A stretch of DNA of 20,839 bases. Origin: a virus. Of the stretch, positions 15,309 through 20,839 are shown in pieces. Location of the stretch: positions 1,401 to 22,239 of the IMG/VR virus record IMGVR_UViG_3300012005_000055; one strand, written 5' to 3'. Positions within the stretch are counted from its first letter, which is position 1. Each line of letters begins with the position of its first letter. Below the pieces are notes generated by a model that made no database searches, was not told the origin of the DNA, and saw nothing but the letters and a program-made list of their open reading frames with translations. Position numbers and translations under genes: made by a program.

Positions 15309-15338
15309 ATGTTAGTTGGCTAGTCTATTACTTGTCAA
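15309..15338 (-). promoter_or_regulatory. Promoter for the 79-residue gene and scaffold
   Basis: TTGACA at 15338-15333, an 18-bp spacer and TAACAT at 15314-15309. The first base is predicted at 15302, the A of the ATG. It shares a TTGACA-RRTAATAG block with the sugar-cassette promoter. Confidence 0.62.
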
Positions 15339-15340
15339 GT

Positions 15341-15655
15341 TTACTTCTTCTTAAGATTTCCTAGAGCTTGCTCTAATGCTTGTCTAGCTTTCTCCGGACT
15401 TTGTAACATTCCTTCTAATAACATATAGTTGCGAAGTCTAGCTTTCAAGAACATATCTTGCTTACTGCCTAGATCATAAGTAGTTAATTCTTGTTCAACT
15501 GAAGCCCGCATAGATGTAATAGAATCTCTTATCTTCTCTATAGTAAGGACAGATTCTTGAACTGCTTGAGCCATAGATAGATAGGTCTCTCTTTCAACTG
15601 CGTTGAGTTCTTCATACTTATAACCTAACGCTTCGAGTAGTCTATCCCCTGTCAT
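15341..15655 (-). CDS. Hypothetical helical protein downstream of portal
   Basis: 104 residues, almost all predicted helix, with coiled-coil-like stretches (VLTIEKIRDSITSMRASVEQ, then MFLKARLRNYMLLEGMLQSP) and a basic end. The ATG overlaps the portal stop (ATGA), so translation is coupled to the portal. Family not recognised. A small helical protein coupled to the portal could be a scaffold accessory or adaptor; this is a guess from position. Confidence 0.65.
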   Translation of the reverse strand: MTGDRLLEALGYKYEELNAVERETYLSMAQAVQESVLTIEKIRDSITSMRASVEQELTTYDLGSKQDMFLKARLRNYMLLEGMLQSPEKARQALEQALGNLKKK

Positions 15656-17454
15656 TGCTGACCTCCAACACTTGCCGGACTAATTTGCATAGGTTTAGGT
15701 GGTACAGGTGGGGCAATTTGTGCCTGTGGTACCATTTGTTGACCCGGCTGAACGCCTTGAGCCATAGGATTACCCATACCATTGACCATAGCATTTTGTT
15801 TTTGTTGTTCATAGTTCATAGCTTCACTTACTTCATCCGGTGAATAGTCTCCAAATTCTAGAAGCTTACGTTTAAATACCATATCCACGATAGGATTATC
15901 CGGCATATTCTGCTTAATAGCTGACGCTTTCTCTATACTCTTAGTATCTTGATCGTTCTTATCTTCTTGACTCCATACCTTAACAGAGTAACCTAGCTTA
16001 GCTTTCCAATCTTCAGGGGTTACATCTCTTGAATACATTGAGTCAGATGTCTTACCCTTCTTAAAGAGTGTTACTGCATCTATCTTGTCGGGTGCTGCTT
16101 CTAATAACTTACAAAACTTGTATGCTCTTTCAATCCAGACCTGGGTATAGAACTTAGACATACCCTTGATACGTTCTTTTGCTTCACCTAATGCAAGTTG
16201 AACTTCACCAAGTGTTACTTGTCTGTCCTGTTGTGCGCCTTGACTTGTTGCGGTTGCTCCGGTTGCTTTCTCTATCATACTGATAGCAAAGTTCATTTCA
16301 TTAAGTGAATCACCTAATCCCGGAATCTCTATTTGCTTATAAACTTCATCAAGTGTTTTTCCCTGTGGAAGTGGTACACCATACCAACCCCACGGCTTAG
16401 CTTCCCATGTTTGTGGCTGCCAGCCTTCTATACCGGAGTTATAAAGGTTCATTCCAAATGATCGCATGGTGCGATTCTCTACTAACTGAGACCACCAGAC
16501 ATTTACTACTCTTGCCGTAGGTCTGACGATATCGGCAATACTATCGCTATACCAGTCTTGCTTTTCAGGTTCATCAGCCCAAGAGTCATAAGGGAAATGA
16601 TTATCCCAAAAGTTATCCTTAGTACCTCCGATAATATCTGCTAAAGGTTTACGCCCTAATATCTTCATATTCTCTGCAACTGTATAAACATATAAACGTT
16701 CTTTACTATCTCCGGGCATCTTCCTATAAACTAGTTGTTGCTCTAGCTCAACCCAGGTCTCGCCAAGAATAGGACTCTGCACATTCATATCGCCCATATT
16801 AGCAAGTAATCTTTCTTTCTCTATTAGCTTGCCTTGATTATCTGCTAACCTAACTAGTCCATCTTTCGATTGATACCAGGTAGCTAAATCCCGTACTGCT
16901 GTCCTATCATATTGCGGGTTATTTGCTACTACTTCCAGAGGCACGAAGATATGACCATGAATCATAGATCTATTGTTATCTATATTCGTAGGATCATTAT
17001 AACGAGGCACCCAGATATCACGACTATCCATGATGTTAAATACCGGCATACCATCTATAATTTGCCATTGACCGTAGGATCTACCAAACCCGAAGATCTG
17101 ACGTTTATCTATAATATCCTGTAACACAAACTTACTGTGCATCTCATCTCCGACAAACTTCCAGTATTCGTTCTTAATGATCTCGGCTTCTTTATTGTTA
17201 TCTAAGTTCTGAAGATAGACTACCGGCATATCATCAACATCCTTAATAAGAGTTCTTAGTACTGTCTTCATTACGGGAAGGTTAACTGTCTGTCGTTGAG
17301 TCAAGCGATTAGTAATGATCTTATCTCTAGATAATGTATAGTTCTCAATCCAGTCGTTATCACGTCTATATCTATAGTCATGTTGTTCCATAGAGTTATG
17401 CTGCAACATGAGGAGTTCAGGATCGGGGGCTATAACTTGTAACTGATCGGGCAT
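15652..17454 (-). CDS. Portal protein
   Basis: 600 residues. It sits directly after the large terminase and before the scaffold and capsid genes, and its length fits a portal. The N-terminal part has the clamp-like RDNDWIENYTLSRDKIITNR and NLPVMKTVLRTLIKDVDDMP. The central region is rich in Trp and Tyr. The C-terminal helix region (MIEKATGATATSQGAQQD, then RQVTLGEVQLALGEAKERIK) resembles the portal stem and wing region. The last 60 residues are rich in Gln, Pro and Met, probably a disordered crown. The -35 box lies 36 nt upstream of the ATG, so the mRNA is predicted to be leaderless. Confidence 0.82.
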   Translation of the reverse strand: MPDQLQVIAPDPELLMLQHNSMEQHDYRYRRDNDWIENYTLSRDKIITNRLTQRQTVNLPVMKTVLRTLIKDVDDMPVVYLQNLDNNKEAEIIKNEYWKFVGDEMHSKFVLQDIIDKRQIFGFGRSYGQWQIIDGMPVFNIMDSRDIWVPRYNDPTNIDNNRSMIHGHIFVPLEVVANNPQYDRTAVRDLATWYQSKDGLVRLADNQGKLIEKERLLANMGDMNVQSPILGETWVELEQQLVYRKMPGDSKERLYVYTVAENMKILGRKPLADIIGGTKDNFWDNHFPYDSWADEPEKQDWYSDSIADIVRPTARVVNVWWSQLVENRTMRSFGMNLYNSGIEGWQPQTWEAKPWGWYGVPLPQGKTLDEVYKQIEIPGLGDSLNEMNFAISMIEKATGATATSQGAQQDRQVTLGEVQLALGEAKERIKGMSKFYTQVWIERAYKFCKLLEAAPDKIDAVTLFKKGKTSDSMYSRDVTPEDWKAKLGYSVKVWSQEDKNDQDTKSIEKASAIKQNMPDNPIVDMVFKRKLLEFGDYSPDEVSEAMNYEQQKQNAMVNGMGNPMAQGVQPGQQMVPQAQIAPPVPPKPMQISPASVGGQQ

Positions 17455-17460
17455 AGTTCA

Positions 17461-17490
17461 ACACTACAACACTATACTATATTATTGCAA
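17461..17490 (-). promoter_or_regulatory. Candidate promoter of the portal gene
   Basis: TTGCAA at 17490-17485, an 18-bp spacer and TAGTGT at 17466-17461 (a weak -10). The predicted start is 17454, the A of the portal ATG. It begins just after the large terminase stop. Confidence 0.45.
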
Positions 17491-17497
17491 CTCTAGG

Positions 17498-18685
17498 CTA
17501 AGCAAGCATACCTTCTATAAATGGCTGAATACCGCCTACATCTGTTGTTTGATTATATATAGTAGGTCTATTAGTGTAGTCCTCGGCATAGCGTATAGCA
17601 TCCATAGTATGATTAAGAAAGTCTTGAGCTTCGTTGATTATCTTTCCATCCGGGTTAGTCATCCACAAGTAATTTCTGTACTCTTTCATAATGTTAGTAC
17701 TTCGCTTAGTAATAAAGACATTCTGCGATTGAACATATTGTATACCCTGTAAGATACTATCCTTACCTTTCTTAGCTCCGATGATGTTAACTCCATAACT
17801 AGCGATTTCATCTATGCTTTTTGGTTCTGAACTATCCCCGATTACTAATGCTTTCTCCGGTTGACTCAAGATGATATCCGCTATGTCCTTATTACTTAAT
17901 CGCTTCTGATAGATGATCTCATCATAGATTCTTGCATCATTCCACTTATATACTCCGACTATTGCTGTTGGATCATTTGTATAACCAAAGTCTAGGCCGT
18001 ATCTCACTAGTTTTACTTCCTGTGGTAATTCGTCTAACTCTTTCCAGGATGTATAGATCCTTCCTTCAGCTTCTCCAAGTTGTCCTTCACCATAGACAAG
18101 CCACCAATTTTTATTATTTCTACGCGACTCTATAGAGTCTATAATAGATTTCTCTAAGGCTTCATTATCCTTATAGGTAAGGATCATAAAGTCCACATCA
18201 CTTGCACCCTTTACATCAGTATAGAACCAGAACTCCGATACCGGATTCCAGTCTAACCACACAATCTTTCTTGTACGAATTTCTAATTGCGTATAGGTCT
18301 CATAGCTGACATTATTTGCTTCATTAATAAAGAGTATGTCACGTCTCGGCCCTCTTACTTTGTCCGGTTGATCTGCACTAAAGAACTCCATTTGTATCCC
18401 GGTCTCAAATGTATAAACGGAGTTAGTAGCGTTCCAACATGAGTCCTTCCAGTAGTTATGTGTCTTCATAATACTAGCAAAGTCACGCATAGCACCCTTG
18501 CGAAGATGTGGCATAGTCTCAGATACTACACTGATTAACTCCGTACTCTTATGAGATTGAGCATAATCTATGAGCCATAGAAGAATAGAAATAGTTTTAC
18601 TTGCTGAAGTTCCTCCTGAAATACCTCTAATTCGTTTAGTAAGTCCTAAGACTTTTCTAGTTGCTGTTGTCGCTTGATATAGCAC
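17498..18685 (-). CDS. terL: Terminase large subunit
   Basis: 395 residues. The ATPase half has a Walker A variant GGTSASKT (24-31), Walker B with its acid pair DILFINEANN (116-125, where N-E-A replaces D-E-A, as in many Terminase_3 proteins) and LDWNP (144-148). The RNase H-like nuclease half has the expected three acids in YGLDFGYTNDPT (D232), VIGDSSEP (D284) and HTMDAIRYA (D362). It cuts and pumps phage DNA into the head through the portal. GTG 18685 is chosen because AGGAGG lies 8 nt upstream. It overlaps the small subunit gene by 29 bp. Confidence 0.95.
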   Translation of the reverse strand: MLYQATTATRKVLGLTKRIRGISGGTSASKTISILLWLIDYAQSHKSTELISVVSETMPHLRKGAMRDFASIMKTHNYWKDSCWNATNSVYTFETGIQMEFFSADQPDKVRGPRRDILFINEANNVSYETYTQLEIRTRKIVWLDWNPVSEFWFYTDVKGASDVDFMILTYKDNEALEKSIIDSIESRRNNKNWWLVYGEGQLGEAEGRIYTSWKELDELPQEVKLVRYGLDFGYTNDPTAIVGVYKWNDARIYDEIIYQKRLSNKDIADIILSQPEKALVIGDSSEPKSIDEIASYGVNIIGAKKGKDSILQGIQYVQSQNVFITKRSTNIMKEYRNYLWMTNPDGKIINEAQDFLNHTMDAIRYAEDYTNRPTIYNQTTDVGGIQPFIEGMLA

Positions 18686-19331
18686 TTGCTGACCCTCCTA
18701 GTATCGGTACTATCTTATCTCCTTTGGTAGTGTGGTCGATCTTATCTATAATACGTTGCTGTAGTTTGTTATAGTCATTGATAGCCCCTCTTTTAGTAGA
18801 TAAATCCTCGTTTTGCTTAACTAAGTAGAGTAATTGACTATCTATGAACTCATTATTAAACCCTTGAGCCTGTAATATCTCGTTCATGCGAACCTTAATG
18901 CTAAGATTCGCTAATAAATTGGAAGAACTAACTCTAGCATTATGATAGTCCTTCTCATTACTCTGATCTAACCCATAAGCCTTAATATAACATTGAGTAG
19001 CATTACCACAAATAGCTGCATCTGTAACATATAACAGACAGAATAACTCTTGCTTAGTAGTAAACGATTCCGGAGTATCTTCTTTCTCTAACTTATCTAA
19101 CTTAGTCAATCCTTCATGAAACTTAGGCCGGGATAAATCATCTGTAACATTTCCCTTATCATCTTTCTTCTTCTTATCAGCCCAAGCCCATAAATCATAA
19201 ACATCACAACCAATTTTCTTAGCAAATCCCTTAACAGTTATCTTAGTCTTGGAAGCTTTACACTCTTCTATATAGGATTCTATAAGAGGCGTAAAGGATA
19301 GATCGAATTTAACAGGGGGCTTAGTATCCAT
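18657..19331 (-). CDS. terS: Terminase small subunit (Terminase_2 type)
   Basis: 224 residues from ATG 19331. An ATG at 19343 is in frame but sits inside the ribosome site, and the matching leader of the scaffold gene supports 19331. The N-terminal part has a helix-turn-helix-like stretch (VKGFAKKIGCDVYDLWAWAD). The core TKQELFCLLYVTD with AAICGNATQCYIKAYG is the Terminase_2 signature, for the DNA-binding subunit that recognises the packaging site. The C-terminal part is helical and ends in a Ser/Gly-rich tail. It overlaps the large subunit gene by 29 bp, as is common for this pair. Confidence 0.9.
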   Translation of the reverse strand: MDTKPPVKFDLSFTPLIESYIEECKASKTKITVKGFAKKIGCDVYDLWAWADKKKKDDKGNVTDDLSRPKFHEGLTKLDKLEKEDTPESFTTKQELFCLLYVTDAAICGNATQCYIKAYGLDQSNEKDYHNARVSSSNLLANLSIKVRMNEILQAQGFNNEFIDSQLLYLVKQNEDLSTKRGAINDYNKLQQRIIDKIDHTTKGDKIVPILGGSASAISSDNSN

Positions 19332-19342
19332 AGTGTTTACCA

Positions 19343-19358
19343 TTCCTTACGGTGTAGG
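19343..19358 (-). promoter_or_regulatory. Shared leader of the small terminase gene
   Basis: CCTACACCGTAAGGAA matches the leader at 15041-15057 apart from one C. CCTAC and GTAAGG can form a small hairpin with a 3-nt loop over the ribosome site. The AAGGA lies 12 nt before ATG 19331 in both copies. Confidence 0.6.
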
Positions 19359-19365
19359 TATCTAT

Positions 19366-19395
19366 AGAATAACAAAGAAGTGTATATAGTTGCAA
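19366..19395 (-). promoter_or_regulatory. Candidate promoter of the terminase genes
   Basis: TTGCAA at 19395-19390, an 18-bp spacer and TATTCT at 19371-19366. Predicted start 19359, at the beginning of the shared leader. Confidence 0.5.
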
Positions 19396-19396
19396 G

Positions 19397-19454
19397 TAAG
19401 TCTCTCTATAGTGTTGATTATTATATAGCAATAACCAACACTAACAAAGGCTTA
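19397..19454 (-). repeat. Intergenic stem-loop element, copy 1
   Basis: It begins right after a gene stop with AAGCCTTTG, then a 14-bp stem (arms 19409-19422 and 19430-19443, one G-U pair) with a 7-nt loop, then GAGAGACTTA. The terminase promoter follows directly, so no ribosome site is next to this copy. Confidence 0.8.
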
Positions 19455-19649
19455 TTACTCATTATTCTTTAACATCTCAATTACGTCGTCTGTATCTTCA
19501 AACTCAGTAACTTCTAATATGTTTGGTTCATTACCGTCCATGTCCATACCTCCACCTCTAAGCATAGGTACAGCCATTAAGAATCCGTCAATTAATTTAT
19601 AGTAATTTCCGTGCTTTTCTACTGGATACCATTTGTTATTTGTTTTCAT
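19455..19649 (-). CDS. Small hypothetical protein (64 residues)
   Basis: It starts at ATG 19649 after a strong AAAGGAGGTGAAT site. The sequence starts basic and aromatic (KWYPVEKHGNYYKLIDGFLM), has a Gly-rich turn (LRGGGMDMDG), and ends acidic (EVTEFEDTDDVIEMLKNNE). Family not recognised. It is the last gene before the terminase promoter and lies between two copies of the stem-loop element. Confidence 0.7.
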   Translation of the reverse strand: MKTNNKWYPVEKHGNYYKLIDGFLMAVPMLRGGGMDMDGNEPNILEVTEFEDTDDVIEMLKNNE

Positions 19650-19666
19650 ATATATTCACCTCCTTT

Positions 19667-19723
19667 TAAGTCTCTCTATAGTGTTGCTTACGCCTTTTGG
19701 TAAACAACACTAACAAAGGCTTA
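19667..19723 (-). repeat. Intergenic stem-loop element, copy 2
   Basis: It begins at the stop codon with TAAGCCTTTG. A 13-bp stem (arms 19679-19691 and 19700-19712, one G-U pair) has an 8-nt loop, followed by GAGAGACTTA and the ribosome site. The inner stem differs from copy 1 but still pairs. CCTTT of the 5' side could also pair with AAAGG of the ribosome site. Confidence 0.82.
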
Positions 19724-19921
19724 AATAGTTAGTTCCGGTAATTCTGTCTCTTCCTGGGATACTTCTATTACTTCATGGCCTAACGCTTTTAAGATAGCCA
19801 GATCCATTGTACTTACAGTAATAGTTCCGGTTAAAGATGTTATAAGAACTGCTGTCCTTGTATCTTTAATATAAAACTTATCTAATCCGTATATTTGTTT
19901 TTTGTAGTATTCTATCTTCAT
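19721..19921 (-). CDS. Small hypothetical protein (66 residues)
   Basis: It begins at ATG 19921 after GAAGGAGGTGAAT. Predicted mostly strand with a helix (YYKKQIYGLDKFYIKDTRTA; TMDLAILKALGHEVIEVSQE) and an acidic end. No membrane segment. Family not recognised. It sits between stem-loop copies 2 and 3. Confidence 0.68.
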   Translation of the reverse strand: MKIEYYKKQIYGLDKFYIKDTRTAVLITSLTGTITVSTMDLAILKALGHEVIEVSQEETELPELTI

Positions 19922-19947
19922 AATTATTCACCTCCTTCCTATTCTTT

Positions 19948-20001
19948 TAAGTCTCTCATCTACGCTTACTTTTACCCTCTTAGTAAGCATAGTCAAAGGC
20001 C
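19948..20001 (-). repeat. Intergenic stem-loop element, copy 3
   Basis: It begins at the preceding stop with GGCCTTTGA. The 11-bp stem (arms 19960-19970 and 19982-19992) has a different sequence from copies 1 and 2 and includes one G-U pair in the RNA, with an 11-nt loop. GAGAGACTTAA follows, then the ribosome site. Conserved flanks with changed but paired arms point to RNA structure. Confidence 0.8.
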
Positions 20002-20420
20002 TATCCCCAGATTGCGTTATCGTACTCCGGCATATCTGAAACTATTTGATATGCTAAACCATGTGAAAGACTTGTTAGAACTTTAAATAGATCTAATTTG
20101 TCATTCTCCCCTTCATTACATTGATAAAGGAAGCATCTTAAACTCTTTAGGACTTGGATCTTTTTAGTATTCATTTCATAAGAATACTTATAGTCTAAAG
20201 GTCTGAACCCTTGAGCATTGCCATATCGCTCGGACACTCCACCTATATTTAAGATAAACATAGCTTCACCCAATTTCTGCTCGAAGTTTGAATCTTCAAC
20301 ATTAAAGCCCAACTCTTCTAATTGACTTAATGTGTAACTATGATCCCCTCTGAATCTAGTAGCCTTTAAATAGGTAACTACTCGATTGATTGTTTTATCT
20401 TCTACTAAAAATGCACTCAT
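20001..20420 (-). CDS. Conserved phage protein of unknown function
   Basis: 139 residues from ATG 20420, chosen because CAAAGGAGGTGAATAAT lies just upstream; a longer TTG start at 20489 has no ribosome site and overlaps the promoter. It begins MSAFLVEDKTINRVVTYLKA, then EQKLGEAMFILNIGGVSERY, and NAQGFRPLDYKYSY and SLRCFLYQCNEGEN later. This resembles a protein of similar length found in many phages and prophages, usually labelled hypothetical. The pattern of helices and buried aromatic residues suggests a soluble fold. Function unknown. Confidence 0.78.
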   Translation of the reverse strand: MSAFLVEDKTINRVVTYLKATRFRGDHSYTLSQLEELGFNVEDSNFEQKLGEAMFILNIGGVSERYGNAQGFRPLDYKYSYEMNTKKIQVLKSLRCFLYQCNEGENDKLDLFKVLTSLSHGLAYQIVSDMPEYDNAIWG

Positions 20421-20434
20421 ATTATTCACCTCCT

Positions 20435-20482
20435 TTGTATTAGGATAAATACAATATACAGTACATACGCTTGTATTGTCAA
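20435..20482 (-). promoter_or_regulatory. Promoter with three alternating 7-mers
   Basis: TTGACA at 20482-20477, an 18-bp spacer and TATATT at 20458-20453. AATACAA (20477-20471), TTGTATT (20454-20448) and AATACAA (20441-20435) alternate in direction on the minus strand, so the middle copy can pair with either neighbour. The last one abuts the ribosome site. This may be an operator or an RNA switch. Confidence 0.55.
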
Positions 20483-20497
20483 TAGGCAATATTGAGG

Positions 20498-20704
20498 CTA
20501 ATTCTTGGGAAGTATGACGTTTTGCTCTTCATCTGCTACGCCATAAACAATAAATGTATTCTTTAAACCTTCTACCGCTTCTATAATGATAGTTGCCGGC
20601 ACGAAGCCGAAGCTCTTAAGATTAATAGTCTGTTGATTCTTTCCCTTGACGTTCTTTAACTTAAAAGCTCCGGTACTTCGTATCCTTAAATCTGTATTAC
20701 TCAT
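20498..20704 (-). CDS. Small hypothetical protein (68 residues)
   Basis: It begins at ATG 20704 after an AAAGGAGG site 7 nt upstream. It is basic at the N-terminus (LRIRSTGAFKLKNVKGKNQQ) and mostly predicted beta strand (TINLKSFGFVPATIIIEAVE, then TFIVYGVADEEQNVIL). No membrane segment or known motif. Family not recognised. Confidence 0.65.
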   Translation of the reverse strand: MSNTDLRIRSTGAFKLKNVKGKNQQTINLKSFGFVPATIIIEAVEGLKNTFIVYGVADEEQNVILPKN

Positions 20705-20724
20705 GTTTATCCTCCTTTCTTATC

Positions 20725-20838
20725 TTAATAGTTAAGACCTCTTAACTGTACGTATGACACTCTGTTAGTTGTTGAGCAAGCTTTCCTGATATATCCCTTC
20801 TTAATCAATGCCATGAGAGCATTGATAGTTGTAAAGTC
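20725..20838 (-). CDS. C-terminal end of a truncated gene, possible winged-helix protein
   Basis: An open frame enters from the right edge and ends at TAA 20727-20725, giving 37 residues. TTINALMALIKKGYIRK followed by RVSYVQLRGLNY resembles the recognition helix and wing of a winged-helix DNA-binding domain. The start is outside the window. The gene ends 21 nt before the next ATG, and a dyad overlaps its last codons. Confidence 0.5.
   Translation of the reverse strand, partial: DFTTINALMALIKKGYIRKACSTTNRVSYVQLRGLNY
20730..20747. promoter_or_regulatory. 18-bp perfect dyad
   Basis: AGTTAAGA and TCTTAACT are exact reverse complements around a 2-nt centre. It overlaps the end of the truncated gene and lies upstream of the 68-residue gene's ribosome site. 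An operator is more likely than an RNA hairpin because the loop would be very small. Confidence 0.55.
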
Positions 20839-20839
20839 T

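Noticed and set aside
19397-19420. CACTATAGAGAGA, which resembles T7/SP6-type promoters, in two of the stem-loop elements
   Set aside because: The third copy of the element lacks the CACTATAG part, the upstream half does not match T7 or SP6 promoters, and the terminase and portal are not of the T7 type. The match is explained by the stem and its conserved flank.
20421-20489. A longer start (TTG 20489) for the 139-residue protein
   Set aside because: It has no ribosome site and would place the promoter and operator-like repeats inside the gene. ATG 20420 has an excellent ribosome site and matches the usual start of the family.
1-20839. tRNA, rRNA, integrase or attachment sites
   Set aside because: I saw no cloverleaf, ribosomal or recombinase motifs when reading both strands, though a covariance-model scan could still find a weak tRNA.

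Overview
This window looks like part of a tailed double-stranded DNA phage (Caudoviricetes) genome with low to moderate GC. It carries the head-assembly order of small terminase, large terminase, portal, a probable scaffold and an HK97-type major capsid protein. All genes but one are read on the minus strand, so the biological order runs from high to low coordinates. The host cannot be named from the sequence. There are no tRNA or rRNA genes, no CRISPR array and no integrase.

Layout in reading order. (1) 20838-19455: the end of a truncated gene, then four small genes, each with a strong Shine-Dalgarno site. Three gene junctions carry related stem-loops with changed but still paired arms. (2) 19331-12646: packaging and head genes (TerS, TerL, portal, two small proteins, probable scaffold, capsid). 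A divergent promoter pair ahead of the capsid gene also serves the only plus-strand gene, an HTH and HNH-like zinc protein. (3) 12556-11819: a protein with a serine-alternating (Ser-X)n tail. (4) 11779-5585: a sugar cassette of two GT-A glycosyltransferases with polypeptide-GalNAc-transferase-like motifs, a GT4 glycosyltransferase, a methyltransferase and a short nucleotide-sugar dehydrogenase. It also holds a ribbon-helix-helix regulator, a DUF2829/Tad2-like protein, a two-helix membrane peptide and an HNH-AP2 homing endonuclease. (5) 5562-24: two more (Ser-X)n proteins, one with a LamG-like domain and one of 1407 residues with about 820 residues of (Ser-X)n.

The most interesting reading is that the phage glycosylates its own surface fibres. 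Three proteins with (Ser-X)n stretches, similar in layout to bacterial serine-rich-repeat glycoproteins, bracket a set of enzymes suited to starting, extending and modifying O-linked glycans on serine. This is inference from motifs and gene order.

The second notable pattern is transcriptional. Eight candidate promoters all have a TTGACA or TTGCAA box and an 18-bp spacer. In four of them the -35 box begins exactly 36 nt before the start codon, which puts the predicted first transcribed base on the start codon (leaderless mRNAs). The small genes at the right end instead use strong Shine-Dalgarno sites, so the phage appears to use two ways of starting translation. A dyad over the regulator's own promoter shares its half-site with the promoter of the sugar cassette, which suggests common control.
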